DNA from: Linnemannia schmuckeri
Taxonomy: Eukaryota; Mortierellomycota; Mortierellomycetes; Mortierellales; Mortierellaceae
Direction of reading: 5' to 3'
NCBI GenBank assembly: GCA_029449235.1
Contig: JANATG010000020.1
Coordinates: 744,001 to 808,000 of the forward strand
Length of the DNA: 64,000 nt
Shown: in pieces, positions 44,333-56,746 of the stretch
Layout of the letters: the number at the start of each line of letters is the position of its first letter
How positions within the stretch are numbered: the first letter of the stretch is position 1
Notes under the pieces: model-generated
Seen by the model: the letters and a program-made list of their open reading frames with translations, nothing else
The model's database searches: none
Told to the model about the DNA's origin: nothing
Program-made: the position numbers and the translations under genes

Positions 44333-45265
44333 AGCGGAGCAGGGATGCTTTTCTGATCTCTTTTTTTATCTTTGATTACTCACTCGCAAGGAAATTTTTC
44401 TGGATGCTTGATGCGGTACTCAGCTACGTTTGTTGAATGCAAAGTCTGTATTTTCTTCATTTTTCTGTTGGTCAAAAATGAGCGATCCAGAGGACCTTGT
44501 ACTATAGCGAAGACTTTTAGTAAAGCAAGTTTTTTCTTTTCTTTTCTTTTCTTTCCATTTCTTGTCTTTGGTCGTGAATGTGATTGAATCTTGTGTGTAA
44601 TACTATGCTATACAGGGCTTTGCTTTTGCTTTTGTCAAAGTCGAGGGTGTGAGAAGAAACCATGTTGTGCTGGAATAGCTGCTTTTATGCCTCGAGAGAG
44701 TGGGTCATGATGTTCGTTCGTATGAGATGGAATTTCGGATGGTGGACCCTCATGTGTTAGGCAAAGGGTCTTTCCTATGGGTCTATCACGCTGTATTTGT
44801 CAGTCGTTTCTCCTTTCCGAAGCCTTGCGATGATGATGATGACAATGACAATGATGAGCTCTTTTGGTCCGCTTCGATAGAAGAATGACACCTGTGACAA
44901 TACAAAGAAGAAAGCATAGAAAGAAATCATCGCTCTGGTTGTCATTATTCCATATGCATGGTATCTCTCTTTTGCAAACAAGATCTCGTTCGATCAAGGC
45001 CGAGCACTGGCAGTCACGGCCTGACAGACAGTTGCACGCGGGGTACAACTTTCACGCGGTTCCCTTTCTTGTTTGCTGATTAACACCTCTTGCGCTTCTT
45101 TTCTTTCTTTTCTCTTGTCCATACTTTACATTCACTCCTTTACTCCCTACTTCCTCACAATCTTCCTTCTCTTTGTATTCTATCTCTCATCGAGACGCAA
45201 ACAACCGCAACTACAGCCACCAACAACCATCGGCTACAACCAAATACATATACACCTATCACAAT
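44333..45265. other. Intergenic
   Basis: About 930 bp of NHP6 3' flank and MCT1 promoter, with a CT-rich leader at 45090-45200. No gene supported. Confidence 0.45.
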
Positions 45266-48200
45266 ATGGCTTGCTCAACAGTCCGTTCTGTTGTGGTCGA
45301 CAAGGCCACCCTCACCCCCATCGCCTCCACCATCTCAAGGCTTATCCCAAAACAGACCATCACCCAAGCTACATCTACCGTCCCTCGTCTCATCCCAACC
45401 GCCACTTTTTCTTCTTCATCAGAATCACATTTTGCAACCTCTTCTTCTTCAGCTCCACAGCCGGACGACTTGAGGGTACTACTGCCGTTCAACAGTGTCT
45501 CAAGCACAACCACCTCCACTACATCTACGACGACACCTATATCTGCAAACGCTTCAACAAAGACCGTCCCTGTTGCACCTCGGCCGCGGTTTATTCCCCG
45601 AAACAGGAGATCATTGGTACACATTCACATCTCTACTTGTGCAACCGCTCTCGGCTTTGTTGTTGTTGTTGTTGTTGTTGTTGTTGCTGTTGTTGTTGTG
45701 CTTGTTTATTTGTAAGCTGGGTAGCTTAAAGGAAGAGTTGTTTTCTAATCGATCAACAAATCAATGACTCTTTTTTGTACTTTGGGGACGCATTTATAGA
45801 CATCCTCAGGTGGTGATAGTTCCAATTGGGCAATTCTCTTCCCAGGTACGTCTTTTCTTTTCTTTGCCCAGCGCAGCTCAAGCAACCTTTTCTTGTTTTG
45901 CTGCCCTCGTTCATTCTCTTCTTTCACAAGGAAATTTTCTACCAACTACAAATTATATGGATGTGTGTGATGTGCATGTCCTTATTTCTTGTTTGTCGTT
46001 GTTGTTATTGTGTAAGTGAGCGACAAAGTAGCGAGTGAAAAAAGGGATGATGTTAATGATGGCTCATAAACAACAGGGAAGAATAGAACCCAAATGACGA
46101 AAAAAGAAAATTGTGGGGAAGGTGTGTATGTGAGTATGTGATGCGGTGGGTAAGAGGTTAGCCGACGCTTTTCAAAAGTGTGGTGACACTGTTGTCAGTC
46201 ATCATTGAGAGGGAGAACCAAACACAACAGCAGAACAGACCGAACAAACAGGGATTAGAGCGAAATTATATTATTTGGGTGACGAACACGAGGGAAAGGA
46301 AGGGAAGCGTAAGGGGGGATGCTCACTTTGGTCTAAACTTATCACTTTAACATAAAGAGAAGTACCGTTTTTATTTTTTATTTTTTGCTCGTCCTAACAA
46401 TTGCCTTGCACAAAAAGAGTTCATCAGCGACTGGATCGTCAAGTCAACAATGACTACAACGACAACAACAGACAATCGTGAAAGGAGAGTGGGTGAACGT
46501 GAGTGGAGATGAAGAGGAGATCGTGGGTTCTAAAAGAGGTCAACCGGGAGTTTGAACCTTGTCTGCCTCAACAAGCCCTTTTCACACACACACGTATGCA
46601 CACAAGAATGACTGTTAATTGGCAAGCATTATCCACGGGGTGCTGTACTCTGGCAAATATGCACCAAACAATGAGCGGACGAGAGGACGGGTAAGGTGAC
46701 ATTCGAGAGCACCAGCCTGATCGATGGTCGGTCATCGTTCTGCGTGAGCTTTGCCGTTTTATTTTTTTCCACATTCCCCACCCCCAAAAATACTCACTCC
46801 TCTCTCTCGCACCCCGTGTGTGGGCTGTTGGAAATCAAACAGTTCGTGCGTTCTGTTGCCATCCTCTGGGAATATCGTGCCAAAATATTCTCACGATCGC
46901 TCTCTTGTTCTACAAACTCCGGCGTCGTTTTTTTTTTCTTTCCTCTGTGCTTGATCCTTTCTACTTTGCTACCCCACCTTTTTTTCTACAATCTAATTTT
47001 TCGTGAATGTGTTCAAATGCTGACTTTTTATGACATTACACCATACTTTCCTACTCCATCAATTGCAAAAGAGGACAAAGGAAGGGGTCAAAGGGAGAAT
47101 GAGGATGAATTGAACACATACAGCGAGGAGTAGGAAACAAGGATGGAGTGGATTGAGGCAATCATATCATACTTTAAAAATAAATCTTTTTGATTCTTAC
47201 AGTTTTTCATTTCTTACAATTCTCACACGTAGGTCAAGGCTCCCAGTTTGTTGGGATGGGCAAAGACTTGTACGATACTTACTCCGTGGCACGGCAAGTT
47301 GTTGACGAGGCCGACGACGCATTAGGAGGCACACTGAAACACGTCATGTTTGAAGGATCACAGGAAGATCTCACACGGACAGAGAACGCGCAACCAGCAA
47401 TTTTAACCACATCAATTGCAATGCTAAGAGTCCTTGAAAGCGAACGTGGACTCAAGATTGAAGAGACTTGCAGACATGCTCTGGGTCACTCGCTGGGAGA
47501 GTACTCTGCACTTGTTGCCACCAAGGCGGTCACTTTGCATGACGCTGTCAAACTTGTGGTAAGTATTGTGTCTCAGATGATGCATGCGAGAAGGCGCATT
47601 TTTTCCTCTTTTTTTTTTTATTTGTTTTGTTTTGTTCTCATTTTGGAACACATGCGGTAGAAAACTAGAGCTTCCTTGGCTCACCATCTCATTTTTATCT
47701 CTTGGGCATGTTTTCCTCGTGCTTTTTCTAGCGGCTCCGCGGACAGGCAATGACAAAGGCGGTGACAAACAAAGGAACGACGGCCATGTCTGCGTTAGTG
47801 GTGCGTGCCGACAAACTGGAATCTCTAGTGACAGCGATGGATGAGATCAAGGCGTCGTTACCGGCTGGCGAGTTGGCCGAGATTGCCAACATCAACAGCG
47901 TAAGGATTACCAACCGCTTCGATTTTGCTCTATGTGGAGTGCAGTATTATGTCTACTGGAGGGTGTTACTGCGTGAGTTCAGTAAAGAAACTAACTTTTC
48001 CAACTCAAAAAACGGCTTTTTTTTACAAATAATAGTCTTTCCAGGTGGTCATCAGTGGAACTGTTCGTGGAGTTGATCATGCGTCTAGGATGCTGCAGGC
48101 AAAGAAGATTGCCGCTCGTGCTGTTGATCTTCCTGTCTCGTAAGTGGCCAAGAATGTGTTTTGAGTGCTGCCCTTGGAAACAGTTGACAGAAGAGGCGTA

Positions 48201-48866
48201 CTGCGGAGCGGGGAAAGCATTGTTACTGACAGGTTTCTATCCATATTTGTACTACTGTGCACATAGGGCACCTTTTCACTGCAGTTTAATGCAGTCGGCG
48301 GCGGATGAGATGAAAGTTGCTCTCAAGGATGTGCACTTTCAACAGCCAGTGATCAATGTCATTTCCAATGTTACCGCCAAGCCCGTAAGTTCGAGTCAAC
48401 AGGCTGCAAGCGGGGACGACAACTGGATATAAGATATCATTGCGCCCTTAGCACTCATGAAAGTATGTGGAACTAACCAGGCTGTCTTTTTTCTCGCGTA
48501 AACTTTTAGATTACGAGAGTGGAGGATATCTCGGACTTGTTGGTACGGCAGGTGACAGGAACTGTTCAGTGGCACACGAGTATAAAATACCTGCGGGACC
48601 AGGAGAATGTGCACGACTATATCTCACTGGGTCCAGGAAAGGTCTTGGCCAACCTCCTCCGCAAGGAATATCCACTAGACTTTGTGAAGTAAGCTCTTTT
48701 TTTCAGTTCTTTAAACCCATTCTTGATCGTTATTGTTCCCGCGAGTGTTCACGATGGAAATTCGGTGCGATTGAAACCAAGCATTAACCAATTGCGTTTT
48801 ATTTTTCTTCTTTTGTTGGTTAGGACTGTTACGACTGCTGAGGACATCCAACAGTGGGCGTTGTAG
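45266..48866 (+). CDS. MCT1: Mitochondrial malonyl-CoA:ACP transacylase
   Basis: Eight exons (45266-45616, 45800-45845, 47233-47558, 47732-47899, 48036-48139, 48267-48384, 48510-48688, 48824-48866) give 444 aa. The enzyme moves malonyl from CoA to acyl carrier protein for mitochondrial type II fatty acid synthesis, which feeds lipoate production. The Ser/Thr/Arg-rich first ~125 residues fit a mitochondrial presequence. The catalytic domain shows ILFPGQGSQFVGMGKDLYD, the nucleophile motif GHSLGEYSA (Ser ~219), RLRGQAM with the carboxylate-binding Arg, and APFHCSLM with the catalytic His. Exon 2 (46 nt) supplies the start of the FPGQGS motif, and its intron of ~1.39 kb is far longer than any other here. 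Fungal homologues are about 350-400 aa; the extra length is N-terminal. Confidence 0.92.
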
Positions 48867-49197
48867 AATCATCTGTGCTATTTTTCGTGCCTCTGCTCCG
48901 CATCAGATTATCTCTGGAGCAAGCACCATGAAATGATTTTTTTTCGTTTACCTGGCCTGTACCCCTGGCAACTACCTCTCCCTACTCTTTTTCTCTCTCG
49001 TCTATCTTTCTCTCGTTGCCCCTCCCTGTGCACATGACTGCAACCTTTTGCTACAACATCATAGACGCATACAGTAGGGTAAAAATATTAAAACGCGTCA
49101 CGCGCCCATTCCTTATTTTGTACTGCATGGGAGGTTTAGTTGAGGAGACGGCATCCCATCTTTCCTTTCCTCTTCTTTTCTTTCACACACAAACATA
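48867..49197. promoter_or_regulatory. Intergenic, CCZ1 promoter
   Basis: About 330 bp; TCT-rich leader 48980-49015 and 49155-49190. No gene seen. Confidence 0.45.
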
Positions 49198-51653
49198 ATG
49201 TACGGTTCATCAACTGCCACCACTGCTGCCGCCGCCTCATCGCCTGCCACTAGCTCCGCCGGAGCAACTTCTTCAGCGTCACCACTCTCCCCAGCATCAT
49301 CAGGAAATGGACTGGCCACAACACCAGCGTCGCTAAACTACTTTTGTATCTACAACCCAGACTTTGGGCCTACGGACGAGACACAGCATGAACAGCTGCT
49401 ATATTATGTTGCACGCAAGACAGTTTCTATTGACGCCAAAATGCGGAATATTGGACTTGCCCAGGGACTTGTTAACTTTGCCCGGTAAGTTTGTTGGGAG
49501 TCGGTTTGCGGAACGAGGTGTTGTGAGTGTGAGGAATGTACTTTTGTTCATAGGGATCGGTGTTTCTTACTGCTTTTTTTTTTTTTTTTTTTTGGTTTTG
49601 TTGTCGGATTTAGGATATTCTCGCCAACGGCGCCATGTGAGAATGTGCACTCTCAGAAGAACCGGTTGGTGTTTTATGAGGCAGAACCAGGATACTGGTT
49701 GAACTTGGTAAGGGCGACATTCATGACCTAACAACAACTCTCTTCACAGCGGACTTAATTATTATTTGATCAGAGCAAGCATTCATGACCTTCCACCTTT
49801 TTGTTTAAATTACTAGTCGATTGAATTGGGCACAGCAAAGAGGACAGTCAAGGGCGCGGACGGGAAGCCTCGAGTGATCACCGAGTACCTGGAACACGAA
49901 GTCCACGACACAGTCGTCTCTGCACTCTTACGCCAAGCCTATGCAATGTTTAGGGTCACCCACGGGACCATGGAAAGTCTTGTTCATGCACACGAGGGTA
50001 ACACTCGCCCATTGCAAAGACGATTGGAAGAGTTTTTTGAATCGTGGGTCCTGGGCTGGGAATTTGACCGGGCGACTATGAATTTGGAGAAGGCGCTTGA
50101 CGGGATTCATTACTTGCCGTTGGGTCGGACGAGTTATTTAAGTGTTGATCGATTGGTCCAGGCTGTCAAGGAGAATTACCGGTCGAATGAGGCAGGACCG
50201 GTGGTGACACATTCAATGGTGACTTTTGAGGACCAGTTAGTGTCGAGCGATGTGAGGGATGAGGATCTGAGGGCGGTTTGGAAGCAGGTCGTGCAGACTT
50301 CTGGGTTTGATGGGGCCAGTGCTCAGAACTCTGCTCTTGACCGGAGTGAAGCTGGGCGCAAAAGCAAGGTAATGCTGTTTGATTTGGATATCTCGGGATG
50401 ACACGCCAGAAGGATGTGTGGTAAAGATCGTTCTGGCTATTAATAGGTTTGTTTCAATGGTGGAAATAGACGTCAACATTCAAGTTTGGCAAGTCGTGGT
50501 CAAATACGAGTATTTTCGGATTCTACAAATCGTCATCGTCAACATCAACACCGCCCTCGACACCTCCACTCAGACCGACTTCTCGCGTCGGCTCCCCAGC
50601 ACCATCTATTCGCAGCATTGACGGCATCAGTACTGGCAACACAATGTCGGGGGCTTTGGGGTCAGGAGCAAGCCCACGGGCGTCAGGAGAGTCAGAGGCT
50701 GGTCTGACCAGTGGTGTGAAGGCGCAGGCGAATCCACTGTGGTTTGGAGAGTTTATCGCTAGCGAGGATGTCGATGAGCACATTGGCATCACCCTCAAGG
50801 TGCGCTTTGTTTCGAGATTGTTTCTTGTGAACGAGAGGTACGTTTTTTTCTTACATCAACTAACGTGTTTTGTTTTCTTTCTTGGGAAATAGCATAAGAG
50901 CGGACTTAATTTGTGCTTTTTTGTACCAGCGTTGGACAAGGAGGGGAACCCAGTGCTGGAGGATCAGGAGTCGTTCATGCGAGAAATGGAGGAATTCGTC
51001 GCAGGACTTGCACACGATGCGCCATTACTGGACCCAGCAAGCGGTAGCGGCGAGACGAGTCGATCTCTTTTGGAGGATGTGGCTCGCCAGGTGGTGAAGG
51101 ATGCGATGACAGCACGTGGGCTCGGAGGCGCGATCGCCAACGATAAAGAGATTCGATTCTTGTACTTCAACCGGATGAATCTTGCGATCAAGGCACAATT
51201 AGGAACCGTATCGGGGACTGGGAAGAGTTTGAGTTCGAGCAGCAGTTCGGGAGCATTGATGTTGGGGTCCGAAGTTGCAATGTCGTTGCTAGATATCAAG
51301 CAGGATTTTGATCGGATGCCTGATGCGACCGAGATTACGACGCGATCGCCGTCGAATTATTGGATTGTTGGGAAGCGGTTTGAGGACCGGGAGGTGTATA
51401 TGATTGTGTCGCGCAAGGATAGTACCCTTGTTGAAGTTGAAGGTATACTTGCTGACGTTAAGCGTGATGATGAGATGTTTTCGATGCGATATTATTGTTC
51501 GTTTTGCTAACGTTTTTTTGTCTTTTGTGCATGGTTGTAGATGAGGTGCGCAAGTTGACATCACTGTACTTTAACAACAACACGCTTTCGGCTCACTCGC
51601 ATGCACCGACTTCAGAGACTGGGTTCTCTTCTACGTTGACTGTTCCTGAATGA
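49198..51653 (+). CDS. CCZ1: Vacuolar fusion protein CCZ1 homologue
   Basis: Six exons (49198-49484, 49614-49707, 49817-50368, 50485-50799, 50893-51442, 51541-51653) give 636 aa. CCZ1 pairs with MON1 to form the exchange factor that activates Rab7/Ypt7 on late endosomes and autophagosomes. After an Ala/Ser-rich leader come the first longin-type blocks LNYFCIYNPDFGPTDE, DAKMRNIGLAQGLVNFARIF, the junction SPTAPCENVHSQKNRLVFYE and PGYWLNLSIELG. The C-terminal domain includes NYWIVGKRFEDREVYMIVSR and the final exon DEVRKLTSLYFNNNTLSAHS. A Ser/Pro-rich disordered linker (exon 4) separates the domains. All junctions keep frame. The gene follows MCT1 on the same strand. Confidence 0.9.
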
Positions 51654-51791
51654 AAGTGGTCGATAGCGAGTGGGGTAATACATTCCGTATCCAAACTATT
51701 ATAATAAATCGCGACGGTCACTCAACTTGACAATTGGCAAAGTGGTATAAAATAACAAAGAATAAGGAATACCTGCAAACAAAGGATATCG

Positions 51792-51828
<37 letters not shown>
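51792..51828. repeat. Poly(A) tract, 37 nt
   Basis: Longest homopolymer in the window, about 140 bp downstream of the CCZ1 stop. Its exact length is likely to be uncertain in sequencing. Confidence 0.8.
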
Positions 51829-51830
<2 letters not shown>

Positions 51831-52329
51831 ATTAAAAGTGAGGATGCGGTATAGGGAGGGGGAGAAGGGTTATTGAATCGTGTTGTCAGATCTATTGCTA
51901 TTCCTTGAGGCGACTGAAGTTTTGTCCTTGAAGGGACAAATGCAGGAACAAGTGGGGGAGGGGTCTTTTGGTCTGGGTCCTTCTGATGACAAAAGTGATA
52001 GACATTAAAGTACCTTCACTTCGACTGTGAGCATGTGTTAATCGGACGGATATAGGTTGTCTACAGAATGTGAGTAGGTTTATGAAATTGGTAATGTACA
52101 GGGTCTCATGGTTGACGCTACCACCTGGACCATAGTTACAAACATATAGCCTGATAAATTTGGGAATTGGGCTTTTGCCTGCAACGTCAAGATAATAGCT
52201 CGCAGCGCAAGCCAGAAATTGTCAACTCGGCCCACACTAACTGTGTATAATGGCCTAGGATTATTTTTTTCCAGAAACTAATGAGCGTGAGAAGGCAACC
52301 ATTACTACTGAAAATTAAAAATCAGGTTG

Positions 52330-52370
52330 AAAAAATAAAAAAATAAAAAAAAAAAAAAAAAAAAAAAAAA
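52330..52370. repeat. A-rich tract ending in 26 uninterrupted A
   Basis: Short A runs separated by single T residues lead into 26 A at 52345-52370. Confidence 0.8.
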
Positions 52371-52817
52371 CAACGAGAGGTCAAGGACAACGACCCCAGT
52401 CGTGTCCATTCAGAAGCGTCATGACATTCGCGCGTACACAAGGGAGACTGAGTTTCTCCATCTGGTTGGAGCTTATATTTTTGTGAACTGGCTCATTCAT
52501 TTTTTTTGGTGCACAATTCCTCGAGAACACATTTGCTTGCAATGGAACAGCTCTGTATGTTTGTCGATCAGGTTCATTGACTTCCGATACACTTAAAAAA
52601 AAAAAAAATAGAGCTCAAATTTCTCGACATGCATGGGTCATGGTCTTCCATGCTCAAAACTATTTTTTTTTAGCGATTAGAACTCTCTTTAAAAAAATTC
52701 TGATTAAGTAGTGTTTATTGGGATTATAGCTGTTGATATGTTTGATGGGATGCAATTGAAGAATGCTTGAGGAAATATGTACAAGAGATGGTTTTGCTTT
52801 GTATGTGCTTGTTTGGT

Positions 52818-53921
52818 TTAAGAATGCCTCAGGTTGGCATTGCCGTGATTCTGTGACAAGGCATGGACATGATCCCGGTTCTTGACCAACAGATCCGGGT
52901 TGATCCTATGCAGTTGGTGACGACGTAGCATCTCATTTTCGAGTTCCAGTTCCCGGAGTCGGTCTTGGTCGCGCTCAGAGTAGTGTTGGTCGAGACGGTC
53001 GAGGAGGCCTTGGAGGAGTGCTTCTTGTGGCGTGCGAGGCCGGGTAGTAGGAGGGGAGAATGTGCGGACGGAGGAGATGCTTCCGTTTGAGTGATGGTAA
53101 ATTCCGCCAGAGGAAGGTTGTGGGGAGGGGGAGCGGGAGTGAGGGCGGGTGGGGAATTGGTATGCTGGTGAGGGCGAGGCCATGGGTTGTGGAGATGGGG
53201 ATCTGGAGTGTGGGCGGGAATAGGACGATTGAGGGTAGTAGGGCCGTTGTGGGGAGATACCTCGAGATGGTGACCGAGATTGTCGATGAGAGTCAGAGTA
53301 GGCGAATGAGCTTGGAATTGGAGACGAGGATCTGGACGAGCGGGGGGATCTGGAGGCAGGGAAGATGGGTGTTCCTGGGACGGGCGCTGGTTCTGAGAGA
53401 TGGTGTTGATGTTTGTGGCTCTTGTGGTGGTGGTGATGGTGGTGGTGACGCTGGTGACCTTGATGATGTGTGGACTCGCTTGAGGATCGACGGTCGCCCC
53501 AGGAGTTGGATTGTGCCTGCAGGGCATTGTGGAGATGCTTGATCTCTTCCAACCTCTCGTTCAGATCCTTCATTGAGATTGCATGCGACTCTGTCATGAG
53601 AGTATCATCTCCCTCTTCCTCCAAGAGAGCGGCAGGTGCGGGTGTGGCCAGGATGTCGGACATGTAATGCTCCATGTGGGAGTCTCTCCTGTAGGGAGTA
53701 TCACGAGAACGACCGGTATGTGCACCACCAGCCTGTTGGTCTTGGCGGTGGTGTTGGAGTTCTTTTTCGAGCTGGAGCTGGCGGTGGATGTGATGCATAT
53801 GGACACGTTGTTGGCGGTCGTGATGGATATGAGATCCGATTTTGTGTGATGTCCTGTGCAGCAGCGTCCCTGTTGTTGTTGTTGCTGTTGATTGTTCGTG
53901 GTCGTGTGTCCTTTGGTGCAT
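52818..53921 (-). CDS. Unidentified His/Ser-rich coiled-coil protein ending in ANLRHS
   Basis: Single exon, 367 aa from ATG at 53921. No known domain recognised. In order: a His/Gln-rich N-terminus with a helical stretch (MHHIHRQLQLEKELQHHRQD), a second likely helix (MKDLNERLEEIKHLHNALQA), a polyhistidine run (residues ~155-170), and a Ser/Arg/Pro region with two near-identical repeats of RPHSRSPSPQP. A C-terminal coiled coil (EALLQGLLDRLDQHYSERDQ, then LRELELENEMLRRHQLHRI) precedes the tail HGNANLRHS. That tail matches the end of the 7298-7930 protein. Ser-Pro/Arg repeats suggest many kinase sites. A TATTTAAATA box lies about 80 bp upstream on the minus strand. Confidence 0.68.
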   Translation of the reverse strand: MHQRTHDHEQSTATTTTGTLLHRTSHKIGSHIHHDRQQRVHMHHIHRQLQLEKELQHHRQDQQAGGAHTGRSRDTPYRRDSHMEHYMSDILATPAPAALLEEEGDDTLMTESHAISMKDLNERLEEIKHLHNALQAQSNSWGDRRSSSESTHHQGHQRHHHHHHHHKSHKHQHHLSEPAPVPGTPIFPASRSPRSSRSSSPIPSSFAYSDSHRQSRSPSRGISPQRPYYPQSSYSRPHSRSPSPQPMASPSPAYQFPTRPHSRSPSPQPSSGGIYHHSNGSISSVRTFSPPTTRPRTPQEALLQGLLDRLDQHYSERDQDRLRELELENEMLRRHQLHRINPDLLVKNRDHVHALSQNHGNANLRHS

Positions 53922-56146
53922 GGCGAGTTGTTGTGTTATGAGTGTATGGTTGAAGGAAAGAAGAGAAAAAAGAAAGAGAGAAGGTATGGAGGGGCATGGT
54001 ATTTAAATAGTATAAGGTGGCGGAGACATAAAAAACCGCAGTTCGTCGTTAGAGTCAGACTGATTGCGCCCACCACAAACGTGTCGTTTGCTCACATAGC
54101 AAAAGGCGAACGAAAAAGCAAAGAGGGAAAGGGGGCAACGACAGGTGGTCAATTGACTCCGACACAGAGCCGGAGTAAACAGACAAGCGACTAAAATCTG
54201 AGCAGTGGTGAGCAACTTGCACACTCTCTCTTTACTCTGAGCTCAACCCCTTGTTTGCGCACTGCCACATCAATTCCTCTCTCTCCCCTTTGCTTTTTTT
54301 TTTTTCTTTCCAACAGCTCCTTCTAGTTAGTTTGCCACGCCAACACAAATACAAGCAACAAGGAACAAGGGACATCCTGTTTGATGTGACACAGCAGCAT
54401 GGACAAATGTCAAAGTTGGCGGTCTATTCTTGTCACGGCAGTGCGGTGCGACTATTGTGCCCTTATTTTCTTTTCGTCAGAGACTTTCCAAATTGACTAC
54501 ACCCCTCACTTTCGTTTGGCGACCGACTCAACCAGTCATGTAATCCCTTTTCCTTAGCCCTGCCAGTTGTCGGGTAATAAAGGCCTGTCTCTGGGTAGGG
54601 TGTAAGAGCAAGGACACTTGAGAGATTAATTTTAGTCGTACGAAGAGGAGTTGGAGGGATTGATTGATGGTCCAGAATAAGACAATAAAAAAGAATAAAA
54701 AAAAAGATGAGATGGGTTGACATACCGAAAGAATGTCGAAGTACCATGTAAGCAAGGAGGCACACTACGTATGACGCGAATTACCGCCGCTACGCTGCGG
54801 ACGACGGGAAATAAGAAAAAAAGGAGACGGCAAGAAGTACCATGAAAGGAAGGAGATTACAACAAAAACGTGGCCTTGGAGTTGTTGCGTGGGTATGTTT
54901 GATTTCATTCGATGTGTTTGTTTATTTGTTTTTTTTAAAAAAAAAAAAAAAATAGAGAGGGAGACAGGGGAAGCGAATGAAAGTGAGAGAGAGGGAGAGC
55001 ATGGTGATATTTTGCCAGTTTTGTCACTGGAGTAGGAGAGGAAAAAAATGAACAAGAAAAAAACACGACGTGCTCTCACATTACCCTGGCATTTTCTCTC
55101 ACTCTCTCTCTTATGTGCGAAATGGCCGAATGTGGGTCATGCTACCTCTTCAGTACTTCACAAGGGTTGGACAAAAGATATAGACAAGGACTCTCCCACG
55201 AGTGCCACGGAAAGATAGTTGACAGATAAATGTAGAAGTGAGTGTGTGTGTGAGAGAGAGATGGAGAGAAGCTGGGTCCAGGCTCACGTCGTTGCATCCA
55301 AACTGATCCATTGGACAAGCATGCTCCTTGGAGAAAGGAAAGAAAATGCCAATTTTTATTCGTTTGGTGGTGGATCATTCTTTTCGATCAATCGATTTGG
55401 TGTGTACGCACTGATTGGATTACACTGACAGACGAGACATCCCATTGACCTTCCTACCTACTCGTATGCATAAACATGACACCTTCTCGTCTCTCTCTTC
55501 TCCGTTTTCATATTTTGCTTCTTTGTGTGTGCCTGTCCATTACAATGCAGGCAGACTTATGCTTCATGTTACCCTCCCCATCCCTCACAACTGATACGAC
55601 AGGGAAAATAGGAAAAAACAAAATGACAAAAGTATCCTTTCTCCCTTTTTTCTTCGTTTTTCACACATGCACACACCTCTTGCCTTCGTTGTATCTCCAT
55701 CATTCTCATTCACAACAGCAGGACGAATCGCTCCTATCCCTCCTCATTCACTCGAGTTCCTCTTTTTTTTCGCTTGAATTACTGATTTGATCCATCTTCT
55801 TCAAAAGCCCACACCAGGAACGCGCGTGCTCGAACAAGGTGTTTTGTGAGCTGAGCGCAAATAGAAAAAAAAAGAAATTCCCACACACCTTGTGTCTTCA
55901 CACTATTTTCCCTTATTTCGACCGTTAGTCCACCGACTTTTCAAAGCACAGCACGGCGCTTTTCAACTGTTCTACTGGCCACTAACATACCTTCACGCTC
56001 ATACGAACAAGTATAAGGTCTCCTCATCCAATCAGGGAAAGAAATCCCCTCACATCTTGCATCACTCGACTTACACTCATCTATCTTTTAACTTCTTTGC
56101 TACTGACTTTATTGTGTGTCTTATTGACTTTGCTCGAATTTGAATC
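53922..56146. other. Long gene-free interval
   Basis: About 2.2 kb. It includes the TATA-like TATTTAAATA near 54000-54009 serving the His-rich gene, and low-complexity A- or T-rich runs (54290-54310, 54938-54952). Short open frames lack domains and coding composition. Confidence 0.45.
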
Positions 56147-56323
56147 ATGACTACCTATCCACTCAAATACCTGGATCCAGAAGTTACTGACAAGTGTTGG
56201 ATGACTGAAGCCTTGGATTTGACATTCAAGGATGTCATAGGTCTGAGCCCGATCTATCAGAAGCTGTTGGTGCAATGCGGTGCCATTGACTCCTCCTCCT
56301 TGACGGATTTGGAGACAGACTAA
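56147..56323 (+). CDS. Possible small protein of 58 aa
   Basis: An ATG at 56147 opens a 58-codon frame (MTTYPLKYLDPEVTDKCWMT, ending SSSLTDLETD) after a pyrimidine-rich, TATA-free leader. Residue composition is ordinary globular, with helix-prone ALDLTFKDVIGLSPIYQKLL, and codon choice is coding-like. It could be an intact small gene or a leftover exon; no family recognised. Confidence 0.35.
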   Translation: MTTYPLKYLDPEVTDKCWMTEALDLTFKDVIGLSPIYQKLLVQCGAIDSSSLTDLETD

Positions 56324-56746
56324 TAAACACACTTTTATTGTGCCTTTCAACCAAAATGAGTAAAAAAATTACCCACTAATCCGGTTGTGAGCGGGTTTGC
56401 ATGAGTTTAGAACAAAAGCGTAGTCGTGAATAGGTGGCTAATCGGGGTTTAGCGGCCGAAATAAAATATTTTATGTGGAATGCGCAATAGTAAGCATTTT
56501 TTATTCTTTATTCTTTTTTTTACAGCACGTCATTTCTAGTCGTGCTGTTCAGCCAAAGAAGCAACTTCTCAATGAAGTCAATAATGAGCGACAAATACAA
56601 AAGTGACTTTTCTCAGCCGCAGCTATCAGAGGGCGTCAAACAGAAGAGATGGATTGCACAGACATATTGTTTGTATTCGAGTAAGAGCACAAAGATAGGC
56701 ACTCTTGAATTTTTCATTTGAAAGTGACAAAGTGAGATAACTAGGT
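56324..56746. other. Intergenic
   Basis: About 420 bp lying 3' to the monooxygenase gene; AT-rich, no gene seen. Confidence 0.45.

Larger units (their letters stand above)
51654..52817. other. Convergent intergenic region with long A tracts
   Basis: About 1.16 kb between the CCZ1 stop and the stop of the His-rich gene. AT-rich, with two long poly(A) tracts; no gene seen. Confidence 0.45.

Noticed and set aside
45640..45715. Poly-Val/Leu stretch that looks like a membrane helix
   Set aside because: It is translation of a GTT repeat in the first MCT1 intron; a splice donor GTACAC at 45617 precedes it and the gene needs exon 2 at 45800.
45846..47232. Nested protein gene inside the long MCT1 intron
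   Set aside because: Only short frames of low-complexity residues on both strands; no start context or domain.
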